Source of the DNA: Amycolatopsis tolypomycina | Lineage (GTDB): Bacteria > Actinomycetota > Actinomycetes > Mycobacteriales > Pseudonocardiaceae | DNA: 64,000 bases | Reading direction: 5' to 3' | Assembly (NCBI RefSeq): GCF_900105945.1 | Contig: NZ_FNSO01000003.1 | Span: 124,001-188,000, forward strand | In this document: positions 18,573-27,981 of the stretch, piece after piece | Layout: every line of letters starts with the position of its first letter | Numbering within the stretch: the stretch's first letter is position 1 | Program-made: the position numbers and the translations under genes | Notes under the pieces: model-generated | Told to the model about the DNA's origin: nothing | The model's database searches: none | Seen by the model: only the letters and a program-made list of their open reading frames with translations

Positions 18573-19322
18573 TCAGTACCCGAAGTCCTGGACCCAGTAC
18601 CAGCCGGCGGTGGTGACGCCGACGCCGATCTTCTTGAGCGTGCAGTTGAGGATGTTGGCGCGGTGGCCCGGGGAGTTCATCCAGGACTCCATGACCTGCG
18701 CCGCGGACGTCTGCCCGCGCGCGATGTTCTCCGCGCCCGGCTTGGAGTAGCCGGCCTGCTTGATGCGCTGGTCGAACGTGGTGCCGTCAGGGCTGGTGTG
18801 GGAGAAGAAGTTCTCGGCCGACATCTTGTCGCTGAAGTCCTGCGCGGCCTTCGTGACGTGCGATTCCTCGGTCAGCGGGTCGCAGCCGGCCTTGGCGCGT
18901 TCGTCGTTGACCAGGGTGATGACCTGGGCGGCGGCCGAAGGGGCGACGCGGGCCGCGGCCTTGGTGCTGGACGGCGGAGCTTCGGACGGCGACGGCTGCG
19001 GCGCCGCGGAAGTGTCGGTCGGCGTGGGCGCCGCGCTGGACGTCGTCGCCGGGGCGGGGGCCGAGGTCGTGGGTGCGGCGGGCTGACCGGGGGTGGTGGT
19101 CTGGACCTGACCGCCGGCGAGGTCGGTTCCGCTGCCGCTGCCGGCACCGGCGGGCGCGTTCGGCAGGACAAGCGCCGCGGCGCCGAGCTCGGCGGTGTTT
19201 CCTTCCGCGGTGGCCATCCAGGTGCCTGCGGCGGCGGAAAAAACGCCGAGCAGCACACTGAGTGACACCATCACCACGTGAGCACGTTCACCAATGGGGG
19301 ACACGGCGCAGGAACGTATCAC
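18573..19322 (-). CDS. Secreted CAP-domain (SCP/PR1-like) protein
   Basis: 249 residues. A hydrophobic N-terminal segment (VVMVSLSVLLGVFSAAAGTW) acts as signal or anchor; a Pro/Thr/Ala/Ser-rich linker runs from about 50 to 125. The CAP domain (about 130-249) contains FFSHTSPDGTTFDQRI, GAENIARG, and ESWMNSPGHRANILN, with both cavity His and the Glu. Two Cys could form a disulfide. Bacterial CAP proteins are extracellular and of uncertain activity. The GTG at 19322 gives the longest frame; a GTG at VSPIGE or an ATG at MVSLS are possible starts. Convergent with the CDF gene, only 3 bases between stops. Confidence 0.85.
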   Translation of the reverse strand: MIRSCAVSPIGERAHVVMVSLSVLLGVFSAAAGTWMATAEGNTAELGAAALVLPNAPAGAGSGSGTDLAGGQVQTTTPGQPAAPTTSAPAPATTSSAAPTPTDTSAAPQPSPSEAPPSSTKAAARVAPSAAAQVITLVNDERAKAGCDPLTEESHVTKAAQDFSDKMSAENFFSHTSPDGTTFDQRIKQAGYSKPGAENIARGQTSAAQVMESWMNSPGHRANILNCTLKKIGVGVTTAGWYWVQDFGY

Positions 19323-19422
19323 GGAACAATTACAGCGAGAACCCTACGAACGCACTGGTCACTTTTCCCGTCGGTGACAGGTAAGGATTTCAAGGCAATC
19401 GGACGCTGACGCGTTACTCCGT

Positions 19423-22400
19423 TCAGCCCATTCGGACGACGAACGTCGACTCACCGGAAGCACTCACCGGACGCCGGGTCGGGTCTTGACCGGAGGCCGT
19501 TGCTTTGCCGGTGAAGCCAACTTTGCCGGCGACCGTTGTGCAGGTGTACGAAATTTCGGCGTCGGCGGCCAGTTCGGGCACGGCGTGCGCACACGAGGGC
19601 GTGTGGTCGTCGACGACGCTCACGTCGGCGAGCGGGACGTCACCGGTGTTCTTGACCAGGATCGAAAAGGTGACGGTGTCGCCTTCCCGGACTTCGTAGG
19701 GTGCCGCGTCTTTCATGACGGCGATCCCGGGGTGGACGACGTCGACTTTTGCGTCACCGGTTGATTGCACCGCGCGACCGGTCGGGTCATTTCCGGTGAT
19801 CTCGACGGCTTGCGCGAAGTCGTCGCCGGGCGCCTTGCGGGTGCAGGTGTAGGTCTTCACCGCTCCGGGTTGGACGGTGTCGAACTTGTTCGCGCAGGTG
19901 GTCTGTCCGTCCACAACGGACACTGCGGTCAGCGCGACGTCGCCGGTGTTGCGCGCGGTGACGGTGAAGGTGACGTCGTCGCCGGCGCGGACCGTCTTGG
20001 GCATCGCGTCGACGGTGAGCTGCACACCGGGATGGATGACGTCGATCTCGTCCGTGTCGGTGGCGGCGATCGGTGGGCCCACCGGGGCGTCCGCCGTCGC
20101 CTTCGCGGCGCTGTCCGCGTCGTCGGCCGGGGCGATGGTGGTGCAGTCGAACTGCTGCTTGGCTTGGGGTTTCAGCTCGTCGAAGGTCTTCGCGCAGGAC
20201 CCGCTCCCGACGTTGACGGCGGTCAGCGGGACGTCACCGGTGTTGGTGACGGTGAGGGTGGCGGTGACGGTGTCGCCCGCGCGGAAGGGGCCACCGTGGA
20301 TGTCCTGAGTGAGCTCGATGGCGGGGTGCAGCACGGTGTAGGCCGCGTCGTCGGTGGCGCTGACCTGGCGTTTCACCGGATCGGTGCCAGTTGCGGTGGC
20401 GGAGCTCACGAAACTGTCGGTGCCGGCGTCTACCTTGCAGGAGTGGCGCTGCCGGGCGCCGGGAAGGAGGGTGCCGATGGACTGAGCGCACGCCGGAGTG
20501 CGGTTGTCCACAAGGGACACATCGGTGAGCGGAACATCGCCGGAGTTGGCGACGACGAGGGTGAACGTGACGGTGTCGCCTTGGCGAACGCGAGTGGGCG
20601 AGGCGTCGTTGGTGACGGTGATGGCGGGATGGATGACATCGACTGCGGCCTCGGCGGCGGCAGTCACCGGACGATTCGTGGCATCGGTACCGGTGGCTTT
20701 CGCGACGGCGGCGAAGTCGGCGTCCCCGGCGGTTTGGGTGCAGCTGTAGGTGCGTTTCGCCTGCGGTTCGAGCCGTCCCAGGGACCTGACGCAGTCCCTC
20801 GCTAGCTCGTCAGCGACGGTGACGTCCTGAAGGGCGCTGTCACCGACGTTGGTGACGGTGACGGTCGAGGTCACGACGTCCCCAACGCGGACGACGGCGG
20901 GCTCAACGGCCCGGGCAACGGCAAGGCCGGGATGGATGACATCAACGGCGGCCCTGGCGTCGGCGGCGACCTCCGCACCGACCGGCGGAGTGGCGACGAC
21001 CCGGAAGGCTTTGGTGACGTCATCGGCCGGAGCGGTCGTGGCGCAGGTGAAGTCGCGCGAGGCGCCGGGAGCGAGGGTGCCGTCGAGGGTTTGACTGCAC
21101 CCGGTGGCCGGGGTGGGCTGCCCGTTGGCAACCCGTCCGTCGGGGACCTGCCCGCCAACGCCAGGCCGGCCGGCGCCTGACTGGTCTGCGCCGGTCACCG
21201 AGGCGCCGGGACTCGGCATGCCCGCGGCCCGGGCGCCCGCAGCCAGCGGGCCATCGGCTCGTCCGCCAGCGCCCGGCGGTGCGGCTGCCTGCCCTCCCGC
21301 GCCAGGCTGGCCGGCCTGCCCACCAGCGCCCCGTCCGTCGGCGACCCCGCCGACGCCCGGCGGAACCGCAGCCTGCCCGCCGAGCACCCGAGCACCCCCG
21401 GCCTGCGCATCCATCACCCGAAGGCCACCCAACGGCACGTCCCCCGCATTGCGCAGCGTGACGCGGAACGGCACCTTGTCGCCCTCACGGAACGGCCCAC
21501 CCATCACCTCGGCCGTCACCGCGACCGCCGGGTGCTGCACCGCGAACGCGGCCTCGGCCGCCGCGGTCACCGGGCGGGCCGTCGGGTCCGTGGCCGTCGC
21601 CGTGGGCTTGTTCGCGATGCCCAATGCGCCCGCGGTCGTCGTGCACGTGTACTCCTGCTGCGCCTGGGGCTGGAGCGCGCCCAGCCGCCTCGCGCAGGCC
21701 GGGACCTGGTCGTCGGCGACCGCCACCTCCGTGAGCGGCACGTCGCCGGTGTTGGCCGCGGTGATCGTCCACGTCACCGTGTCGCCTTCACGCACCTCGG
21801 CCGGGGTGGCCCGCACCGCCAGCCTGATCGCCGGGTGGATCACGTCGACCGCTGCGTCGTCGGTGACCTTCACCGTGCGGCCGAGCTGGTCCTTGCCGGT
21901 GGCCGTCGCCGTCGTGGCGAGGTCGTCCGGTGGGGCCGGGGCCGTGCACGTGTAGGTGACCGCCCCGCCCGGGGCGAGCGCGCCGATCGCCTTCGCGCAC
22001 GCCGGGATGCCGTCCGTCACGGCCACCTCGGTCAGCGGTGCGTCGCCGGCGTTGGCGACCGTCATCGTGAACGTGATCGGGTCGCCGGCGCGCGCGATGG
22101 CGGGCGCGGCCGCCGCGGTCAGGGTCAGCGCCGGGGTGATCACCGTGACCGTGGCCGACGCGGTGGCCGTGACGGGCCGGCCGGCCAGGTCGGTGCCGGT
22201 CGCCGTCACCTGGGACGTCGTGGTGCGGGACGGGTTCGCCGTGCACGTGTACGTCTGCGCTGCGCCCGCGGCCAGACCACTGAACGTGCGCGAGCACGCC
22301 GTCGACGTGTCGTCGGTGACCTGCACCGGGGCGAGCGGGCTGTCGCCGGTGTTGCGCACGGCCACCGTCCACGTGACCGCGTCGCCCGCGTGGATCACCG

Positions 22401-24102
22401 GCCGGTCCGCGGTCTTGGTGACCTCGACCGCGGGCGCGATCGTCGGCGCGGGCGCGTCGGCCGTGGCCGTCACCTGCTTGCCGAGCTCGTCGGTGGCCAC
22501 CGCGGTCGCCGTGTTGACGCCGTCGGCGATCGGCGCCTTCGCGGTGCACGTCGTCGTGCGGGTTTCGGCCGGCGCGAGCGATCCGGTGAGCGCGCACGAC
22601 GGTGTCTTCGGGTCGGCGACCTGCAGGCCGATAAGCCCCGTGTCGCCGGTGTTCGTGACCTTGATCGTGAAGGTCACGACGTCACCGGCGCGGTACGCGG
22701 GCCGGTCGGCCGTCTTCGTCATGCCCAGCGCCGGGTGGAGGACGTCGACGCGCGAGCTGGCGACGCCGTCGAGTGCGTCGCCGAGCGCGCTCGTGCCGGT
22801 CGCCTTCGCGGTGTTCGTGAAGTCGTCGGGCGGCGCGGTTCCGGTGCACGAATAGCTGACCGTCTGCCGCGGGGCGAGCGTGCCGAGCGGCTTGGCGCAC
22901 TCCGGGACGGCCGGGTCGGTGACCTCGACGCCGGACGCCGGGACGTCGCCCGGGTTCGTCACGACGACGGCGAACGTCACCGGCTCGCCCGCGTGCACCT
23001 TCGGCCGGGTCGCGCGCACCGCGATCTGGAGTTCGGGCACCGGCACCGAAAACGCGAGGTTCTGCGCCAGAACGGTGTCACCGCTGGTGACGACGCCGAG
23101 CTTCGCGCTCGTCGCGCCGGCGGGGATGCTGTCGATGTTGAACGCCTTCGCGTCGACGCTGAAGTTGTTCTTCGCGCCCGGCGCCGCGGCGTTGTCGGCG
23201 TTGGAGATGAAGAAGTTCGACGTGCCGCCGGTCGCGGGCTCGGCGGCCGGCGTGCCGTCGACCAGGAACTGGTCGCCGGACGCACCCCAGTCGCCGTCGT
23301 ACGCGGTGACGCCGAGGTGTGCGTCGGCGGCCGCCGCGCGGAAGCCGGTGATCGTCGTTTCGGCCGCCGGGGCGCCCGCGGTCTGCCGGACGTGCCCGTC
23401 GTAGACGACCACCTTGCGCTTGTTCGGCGCGAAGTCCGCGTTGCGCTCGGGGTAGGCGTACACGAGCGCGAGCGACCAGCCACCCGCGCAGTCGAAACCC
23501 TTGGGCGTCCAGACATTGCCGACCGTCACGTCGAACGCCGGCGGCACGCTCGCGAACCGGCTGGTCACGTCCGCGAGCGCCGAGTAGTGACTCCCGTCTT
23601 CGGCGTACCCGGAAGGCGCGATGTCCACGGGTTCCGCGCTGCCGACGGAAAGCCGCACGCTCTGCTTCGCCGGCGTCCCGGGCGGGGGAACCGCGCGGTC
23701 ACCGCAGGTCAGGCTGCCCGCCCAGTTCAGCCGGGCGAACACGACGTGCGCACCGGGCGGGACGCCGACCGACGCGCTCGCCGAGTCGAACGTCGCCGGG
23801 TCGGCGTCGACGTCGGCCCACTGCATGAAGAAGTCGTCGTTGGCCAGGGTGTCCTTGCGGTCGGCGGTGTTCGCGCACGCGGCCGGGGTCGCGACCGTCC
23901 CGCCGGCCGGCGCGCCGTCGGCGGCGACCGGGCAGCGCAGGACGCCGTTGCCCGCGTAGACGAAGTCGCCGTAGACGACGGCGTCGTAGCCCACTGCGAA
24001 AGGTGGGCCGGCGGCCGCGCCTGCCGCCGGCACCAACGCCGAGGCCAGGAAGACCAGTGCCAGCACGAATATCGGGCGAAGCGGTCTTTCGGGCAACGGC
24101 AC
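19423..24102 (-). CDS. Giant DUF11-repeat surface protein
   Basis: 1559 residues. Signal peptide 1-31; N-terminal beta domain 32-356; then eleven repeats of about 100 residues with the DUF11-like pattern (xVRxGDTVTFTxxVxNTGDVPLTxVxVxD). Each repeat holds a Cys pair about 20-25 residues apart (PACA...YTC), probably one disulfide, and most end in V(I/L)HP. Repeat 6 is interrupted by a roughly 100-residue Gly/Ala/Pro/Gln insertion (about 21105-21410) with GGQAGQPGAGG-type sequence. No LPXTG motif or C-terminal helix is visible, so wall attachment would be non-covalent or it is fully secreted. Probably a stalk-like adhesin or sheath component (inference). Single gene. Confidence 0.88.
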   Translation of the reverse strand: MPLPERPLRPIFVLALVFLASALVPAAGAAAGPPFAVGYDAVVYGDFVYAGNGVLRCPVAADGAPAGGTVATPAACANTADRKDTLANDDFFMQWADVDADPATFDSASASVGVPPGAHVVFARLNWAGSLTCGDRAVPPPGTPAKQSVRLSVGSAEPVDIAPSGYAEDGSHYSALADVTSRFASVPPAFDVTVGNVWTPKGFDCAGGWSLALVYAYPERNADFAPNKRKVVVYDGHVRQTAGAPAAETTITGFRAAAADAHLGVTAYDGDWGASGDQFLVDGTPAAEPATGGTSNFFISNADNAAAPGAKNNFSVDAKAFNIDSIPAGATSAKLGVVTSGDTVLAQNLAFSVPVPELQIAVRATRPKVHAGEPVTFAVVVTNPGDVPASGVEVTDPAVPECAKPLGTLAPRQTVSYSCTGTAPPDDFTNTAKATGTSALGDALDGVASSRVDVLHPALGMTKTADRPAYRAGDVVTFTIKVTNTGDTGLIGLQVADPKTPSCALTGSLAPAETRTTTCTAKAPIADGVNTATAVATDELGKQVTATADAPAPTIAPAVEVTKTADRPVIHAGDAVTWTVAVRNTGDSPLAPVQVTDDTSTACSRTFSGLAAGAAQTYTCTANPSRTTTSQVTATGTDLAGRPVTATASATVTVITPALTLTAAAAPAIARAGDPITFTMTVANAGDAPLTEVAVTDGIPACAKAIGALAPGGAVTYTCTAPAPPDDLATTATATGKDQLGRTVKVTDDAAVDVIHPAIRLAVRATPAEVREGDTVTWTITAANTGDVPLTEVAVADDQVPACARRLGALQPQAQQEYTCTTTAGALGIANKPTATATDPTARPVTAAAEAAFAVQHPAVAVTAEVMGGPFREGDKVPFRVTLRNAGDVPLGGLRVMDAQAGGARVLGGQAAVPPGVGGVADGRGAGGQAGQPGAGGQAAAPPGAGGRADGPLAAGARAAGMPSPGASVTGADQSGAGRPGVGGQVPDGRVANGQPTPATGCSQTLDGTLAPGASRDFTCATTAPADDVTKAFRVVATPPVGAEVAADARAAVDVIHPGLAVARAVEPAVVRVGDVVTSTVTVTNVGDSALQDVTVADELARDCVRSLGRLEPQAKRTYSCTQTAGDADFAAVAKATGTDATNRPVTAAAEAAVDVIHPAITVTNDASPTRVRQGDTVTFTLVVANSGDVPLTDVSLVDNRTPACAQSIGTLLPGARQRHSCKVDAGTDSFVSSATATGTDPVKRQVSATDDAAYTVLHPAIELTQDIHGGPFRAGDTVTATLTVTNTGDVPLTAVNVGSGSCAKTFDELKPQAKQQFDCTTIAPADDADSAAKATADAPVGPPIAATDTDEIDVIHPGVQLTVDAMPKTVRAGDDVTFTVTARNTGDVALTAVSVVDGQTTCANKFDTVQPGAVKTYTCTRKAPGDDFAQAVEITGNDPTGRAVQSTGDAKVDVVHPGIAVMKDAAPYEVREGDTVTFSILVKNTGDVPLADVSVVDDHTPSCAHAVPELAADAEISYTCTTVAGKVGFTGKATASGQDPTRRPVSASGESTFVVRMG

Positions 24103-24171
24103 TCCTCGCCACCTCCGGGGTCGAGACGACCTTGGGAGCGTGGCACGAGCGCGGGTTTTACGCCTTCAAAC

Positions 24172-24642
24172 TCACTCGTTCGTGGGGCCGGTCAGCTTCA
24201 CCGTCGACTCGTGGGTGAGGGCGGTGGCGGCGCGGACGAACCCGATGACCGTCCGGAGCTCGTCGTCGGTGTAGCGGTCGCAGAGCTCGTACATGCCTTT
24301 GACGAGGTGGTCCCACAGGTGCACGGCGCTCGCAATGGACTGCAGGTCCAATGCGATGAGGATCTTGCGCCGGTCGTCGGGGTGCGGCTCGCGGTTGACG
24401 ATGCCCTTGCGTTCGAGCCGGTCGATCATCGCCGTCACCGACGCCGGCGCGAGCCCCGACAGCCGCGCGAGGTCCTTCGGCGTCTGCGCGCCGAAGCGGG
24501 CGAGGTAGTCCAGGACCTTGCTCTCCACCGCCGACAGCCCCCGGGTCTCGGAGATCGCGGTGTGGAACATGACCGTCTCCGTCGACAGCTCCCGCGACCT
24601 GAGCAGGACTTCTTCGACGAGTTCCGTTCGCTCGCTTGACAC
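24172..24642 (-). CDS. MarR-family regulator of the adjacent monooxygenase
   Basis: 156 residues from GTG 24642 (VSSERTEL); a longer open frame to 24768 would run through the divergent promoter. Winged helix: LSAVESKVLDYLARFG, TPKDLARLSGLAPASVTAMIDRLERKGIV, wing NREPHPDDRRKILIAL. Divergent by 73 bases from a FAD monooxygenase, with a palindromic site in the gap, the normal layout for a MarR repressor and its target. Confidence 0.88.
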   Translation of the reverse strand: MSSERTELVEEVLLRSRELSTETVMFHTAISETRGLSAVESKVLDYLARFGAQTPKDLARLSGLAPASVTAMIDRLERKGIVNREPHPDDRRKILIALDLQSIASAVHLWDHLVKGMYELCDRYTDDELRTVIGFVRAATALTHESTVKLTGPTNE

Positions 24643-24664
24643 AGCGGCCAGCCTAGCCCACTGT

Positions 24665-24689
24665 TTAGTTCGACAGAACGAATTAGTTC
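24665..24689. promoter_or_regulatory. Candidate MarR operator between divergent genes
   Basis: TTCG-ACAGAA-CGAA (24669-24682) lies within a run where TTAGTTC occurs twice directly (24665-24671 and 24683-24689) and once as the inverted half GAACGAA. It is midway between the MarR and FAD monooxygenase starts. Confidence 0.55.
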
Positions 24690-24715
24690 CTAAGACATTC
24701 GAGGGATCGAACGAC

Positions 24716-25909
24716 ATGACACGGGCACTGATCATCGGGGGCGGCGTCGCGGGCACGATCACCGCCATAGCCCTGCACGAAGCCGGACACCAGCCAGTGG
24801 TCTTCGAGGCTTACGACCGCGACTCCGAGGGCGTCGGCGCGTTCCTCACGCTGGCCGTCAACGGCCTGGACGCCCTGCTCCCGCTCGGCCTGAAAGACGT
24901 GGTCCGCAGCGTCGGCTTCGACTCGCCGCGGATGTCCATCGGGCTCGGCAACGGCACGCGGCTCGCCGAATTCCCGCTGGGCGGCGCGCTGCCGGACGGC
25001 ACGGTGAGCCAGACGGTCCTGCGCTCCGACCTCTACGTCGCGTTGCGCGACGAGGCCGCGCGGCGCGGCATCCGCGTCGAGTACGGCAAGCGCCTGATCG
25101 ACGCGAGACAGTCGAACACGCACGTCAGCGCGGATTTCGCGGACGGTTCCCACGCGGAGGGCGACCTCCTGATCGGCGCCGACGGCCTCCGCTCCCGGGT
25201 CCGCACGATCATCGACCCGCACGCGCCGTCGCCGCGGTACGTCCAGCTGCTGAACACGGGCGGGTTCGCCGAAGGACTGGACCTGCCCGACGAGCCGGGC
25301 GTGCTGAACATGGTGTTCGGCAAGCGCGTGTTCTTCTGCCACGTCGTCAGCCCGGACGGCCGCGTCTGGTGGTTCGCGAACCCGGCCCGCAGGACCGAGC
25401 CGACCGAGGCCGAGCTCAGCGCGCTCACCGGGGAGGACTTCCGGCAGGAGCTGCTGGACCTGGTGGCCCCCGACCGGACGCCGGCCGCCGAGATCATCCG
25501 CGCGACCCGCCGGATCTACCCGGCCTGGCCGACGTACGACTTCCCGACGGTCCCGGTCTGGCACCGCGGCCGCATGGTGATCATCGGCGACGCGGCGCAC
25601 GCGACGTCACCGGCGGCGGGCCAGGGCGCCTCGATGGCGATCGAAGACGCCGTCACGCTGGGCAAATGCCTGCGGGACGTGCCTGATGTCCCCCACGCGC
25701 TGGCCGCCTACGAAGGACTGCGACGCGAGCGCGTCGAAGCAGTGGTCGCGGCGGGCAAGCGCAACGGCGACGACAAGGTGATCGGCCCGGTCGGCCGGGT
25801 CGTCCGCGACTTCTTCATCAAGCGGGCGTTCTCGAAGCCGTTCAAGGAGGACCCGAACGCCTTCATGTGGAACCACCGCATCGACTGGGACGAGAAGGTG
25901 GCGATCTAG
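24716..25909 (+). CDS. FAD-dependent aromatic monooxygenase-like protein
   Basis: 397 residues, group A flavoprotein monooxygenase. N-terminal Rossmann motif [21 protein letters not shown] (about 4-24), second motif [14 protein letters not shown], and the flavin/ribityl motif [22 protein letters not shown]. Such enzymes use NAD(P)H and O2 to hydroxylate aromatic or polyketide-type substrates or inactivate antibiotics; the substrate is unknown. ATG 24716 follows GAGGGA at 10 bases and matches the family start. Divergent MarR gene likely controls it. Its TAG stop overlaps the dcd stop on the other strand in CTAG. Confidence 0.9.
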   Translation: MTRALIIGGGVAGTITAIALHEAGHQPVVFEAYDRDSEGVGAFLTLAVNGLDALLPLGLKDVVRSVGFDSPRMSIGLGNGTRLAEFPLGGALPDGTVSQTVLRSDLYVALRDEAARRGIRVEYGKRLIDARQSNTHVSADFADGSHAEGDLLIGADGLRSRVRTIIDPHAPSPRYVQLLNTGGFAEGLDLPDEPGVLNMVFGKRVFFCHVVSPDGRVWWFANPARRTEPTEAELSALTGEDFRQELLDLVAPDRTPAAEIIRATRRIYPAWPTYDFPTVPVWHRGRMVIIGDAAHATSPAAGQGASMAIEDAVTLGKCLRDVPDVPHALAAYEGLRRERVEAVVAAGKRNGDDKVIGPVGRVVRDFFIKRAFSKPFKEDPNAFMWNHRIDWDEKVAI

Positions 25910-26487
25910 CGCCAGGTGTCGACGCGGTGGAAGTTCTTGTACGCCCGGCTGGGGGTCGGGCCGCGCTGCCCCTGGTAGCGGGACCCGGCTTCACTGGAGC
26001 CGTACGGGTGCTCGGCGGAGCTCGACAGCCGGAAGATGCAGAGCTGGCCGATCTTCATGCCCGGCCAGAGCGTGATCGGCAGGTTGGCGACGTTCGACAG
26101 CTCGAGGGTGATGTGCCCGGAGAAGCCGGGGTCGATGAAGCCGGCGGTCGAGTGCGTGAGCAGCCCGAGGCGCCCGAGCGAGGACTTGCCCTCGAGGCGG
26201 CCGGCCAGGTCGTCGGCCAGGGTGACGAGCTCGAACGTCGAGCCGAGGACGAACTCGCCCGGGTGCAGCACGAAGGGCTCGTCGCCCTCCTTTTCGACCA
26301 GCGAGGTCAGCTCGTCCTGCTGCAGCTGCGGGTCGATGTGGGTGTACTTGCTGTTGTCGAAGACGCGGAAGAACCGGTCGAGCCGGACGTCGATGCTGGA
26401 CGGCTGGACCATGCCGGCATCGAAGGGGTCGATGCCGAGCCGGCCGGCGTCGAGCTCTTTGCGGAGGTCACGGTCACTGAGCAGCAC
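25906..26487 (-). CDS. dcd: dCTP deaminase (possibly bifunctional dUTP-forming/dUTPase)
   Basis: 193 residues, normal for actinobacterial Dcd. Signatures: [12 protein letters not shown] at the start, [50 protein letters not shown] with the catalytic Glu in the last block, and the C-terminal substrate lid ([18 protein letters not shown]). It deaminates dCTP to dUTP; mycobacterial relatives also hydrolyse dUTP to dUMP for thymidylate synthesis. The stop shares CTAG with the convergent monooxygenase. Confidence 0.95.
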   Translation of the reverse strand: MLLSDRDLRKELDAGRLGIDPFDAGMVQPSSIDVRLDRFFRVFDNSKYTHIDPQLQQDELTSLVEKEGDEPFVLHPGEFVLGSTFELVTLADDLAGRLEGKSSLGRLGLLTHSTAGFIDPGFSGHITLELSNVANLPITLWPGMKIGQLCIFRLSSSAEHPYGSSEAGSRYQGQRGPTPSRAYKNFHRVDTWR

Positions 26488-26509
26488 GGCCGAAGCCTAT
26501 CCGGTGGGT

Positions 26510-27703
26510 TCAGGCGGCCCGCATGTGCTGCGCGTAGGTGGTGTCGGGCGCGAAGATCTTCTCGAGCCGCTTCACGTACCCGCGGCGCCCGGCCTCGCCG
26601 ATCCGCTCCTGCAGCGCGGTGGCCCCCGGAATGAACCGCCGCACGGTCTCGGCGGCGAAGTTGACCCCCGCGACGGCGACGATCGCGGCCTGCGCGACGG
26701 GGTCGTTCGGCAGCCCGAGGAAGTCGGCGTTGGTCTTCCCGAGCACGAGCCGGCTGATCGACGAGTGCACGGCGACGGAGACGTGCGAGAGCACCTTCCC
26801 GACGGCCCCCCGCCCCTCACCGACGGCGGCGTTGGCCTGGATCAGCGCCTTGGCGAGCCGCTTCGAGTCGTCGTCCGGGATGAACTCGGTGGCGGCGAGC
26901 AGCCACAGCAGCCGCCAGGCGTCCTCTTCGGAGGTGGGCAGCAGCTCGTCGTCGACGCCCATGAGCCAGCCGATGTAGCGCCAGAGGTGCAGGATGTCAC
27001 CGCGTTCGCGCGCGGAGTAGCGCAGGCCGAGCAGCTGCGTCCCGAAGACGTAGACGAGCGAGAAGAGCAGCAGCGTCCCGGCGGTCTGCACCTGGTTGAC
27101 GGGCCGATCCCAGGCGGCGTAGTCCCAGTCATCCCGCCGGTTCATGGCGGCCCGCACGTGGGCATGCACGAGCCGGATCCGCAACGCGGCGGCGTAGCCT
27201 TTTCCGCCGTGCTTGAGGGCCCCGGGCGTGGTGACGTCGATCCACCAGGCGGCGGTTTCGACGAGCCGCCGCGTGGCCTTGTACTCGATCTCACCGGTGC
27301 CGACCAGGGATTTCGTGGCCCGCGATGCGAGGTAGCCGCCCATCAGAGACATGTCGCCGAGCGGAAAGAGCCCCAGCAACCCGGCCCGGGTGATGGCTTT
27401 CGCACCGCGTTCAAGCCGTTCATCATCAACCCAGCACGGCTTGGCGTCGACTTGGTCGAAGAAGTCCTTGAGCGGCCCGGACGCCCGGGCTCGGTCTTTC
27501 AGGGCCGCTTCGAACAGAGCACGCCCCTGCCCCTTGGGCTGCTGCACCATCCAGGCGACGACGTCGTCCGCGAGCCGGTCCTGCACCTGGGCGAACTCCC
27601 TGATGCGGGCGACCTGGCGTTCGTCACCCCGGATGTCACCGTCGATGAACAGCCGCTGGGCCAGCCGGAACCCGCCTTGCCGGAACAGCTCGGGCTCGTC
27701 CAT
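26510..27703 (-). CDS. DUF2236 (MpaB/latex-clearing-protein-like) oxygenase
   Basis: 397 residues. The core holds RIRLVHAHVRAAM with the family's heme-ligand-type His region and WDRPVNQVQTAGTLLLFS. This all-helical family covers mycophenolic-acid enzyme MpaB and the heme b rubber oxygenase Lcp; here no Tat signal is seen, so it is cytoplasmic and unlikely to attack solid rubber. ATG 27703 follows GGAGGTGA. A perfect 7-2-7 palindrome 20 bases upstream suggests repression by an unlinked TetR-type protein. Substrate unknown. Confidence 0.85.
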   Translation of the reverse strand: MDEPELFRQGGFRLAQRLFIDGDIRGDERQVARIREFAQVQDRLADDVVAWMVQQPKGQGRALFEAALKDRARASGPLKDFFDQVDAKPCWVDDERLERGAKAITRAGLLGLFPLGDMSLMGGYLASRATKSLVGTGEIEYKATRRLVETAAWWIDVTTPGALKHGGKGYAAALRIRLVHAHVRAAMNRRDDWDYAAWDRPVNQVQTAGTLLLFSLVYVFGTQLLGLRYSARERGDILHLWRYIGWLMGVDDELLPTSEEDAWRLLWLLAATEFIPDDDSKRLAKALIQANAAVGEGRGAVGKVLSHVSVAVHSSISRLVLGKTNADFLGLPNDPVAQAAIVAVAGVNFAAETVRRFIPGATALQERIGEAGRRGYVKRLEKIFAPDTTYAQHMRAA

Positions 27704-27722
27704 CAAGCTCACCTCCGAAGTC

Positions 27723-27738
27723 GACAACAAGTGTTGTC
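27723..27738. promoter_or_regulatory. GACAACA-AG-TGTTGTC operator-like palindrome
   Basis: A perfect inverted repeat with 7-base arms and a 2-base centre, 20 bases upstream of the DUF2236 start. Length and symmetry fit a TetR/GntR-type operator. No regulator gene adjoins it. Confidence 0.6.
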
Positions 27739-27813
27739 ACATGACGCGCACGAGTCAAGGAGGGAGGCCGCTGGACAAGGGGATCACGGTGCCGTGTATG
27801 CTGACGACGCACT

Positions 27814-27884
27814 GCGGATGTAGTTCAATGGTAGAACATCAGCTTCCCAAGCTGAATACGCGGGTTCGATTCCCGTCATCCGCT
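27814..27884 (+). tRNA. tRNA-Gly (anticodon CCC)
   Basis: 71 nt cloverleaf: acceptor GCGGATG/CATCCGC, D-arm GTTC-AATGGTA-GAAC, anticodon stem TCAGC/GCTGA with loop TTCCCAA (anticodon CCC), T-loop TTCGATT, discriminator T. CCA is not encoded. A TATGCT box at 27797-27802 may be its -10. Its 3' half (from 27844) is duplicated 819 bp downstream, and the final 17 bases including CTCA recur at 32186, so the gene is an integration site. Confidence 0.96.
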
Positions 27885-27886
27885 CT
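27844..27886 (+). repeat. attL: tRNA 3'-end copy 1 (43-bp direct repeat)
   Basis: From TTCCCAAGCTGAATACGC in the anticodon loop to CCGCTCT just after the tRNA, 43 bases are identical to 28663-28705. This is the classic core created when a tyrosine recombinase inserts an element into a tRNA gene and restores its 3' end. Confidence 0.9.
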
Positions 27887-27893
27887 CAGAGCG

Positions 27894-27938
27894 AAGCCCC
27901 AGGTCACACGGTGTCTACTGTGGACCTGGGGCTTTCTC
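27894..27938 (+). terminator. tRNA-Gly terminator, copy 1
   Basis: Arms AAGCCCCAGGTC (27894-27905) and GACCTGGGGCTT (27923-27934) with a T-rich tail. Because it lies inside the element, it was probably carried by attP so that the restored tRNA keeps a terminator. Confidence 0.8.
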
Positions 27939-27961
27939 TATCTCCGCTGTTCACTTCTCGC

Positions 27962-27981
27962 GTGCCATTAATGTGCCATTA
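27962..27981. repeat. Paired GTGCCATTA repeats, possible integrase arm sites
   Basis: GTGCCATTA occurs at 27962-27970 and 27973-27981, an 11-base period; the second overlaps the integrase stop codon. A related GTGCCATT is at 28627-28634 on the far side of the element. Short repeats flanking the core on both arms are typical of tyrosine-recombinase attP arm sites. Confidence 0.5.

Noticed and set aside
21532..24639. A 1035-codon plus-strand frame opposite the DUF11-repeat gene
   Set aside because: Arg/Gly/Val-rich translation without domains, mirrors the repeats of the real gene, and overlaps the MarR gene too.
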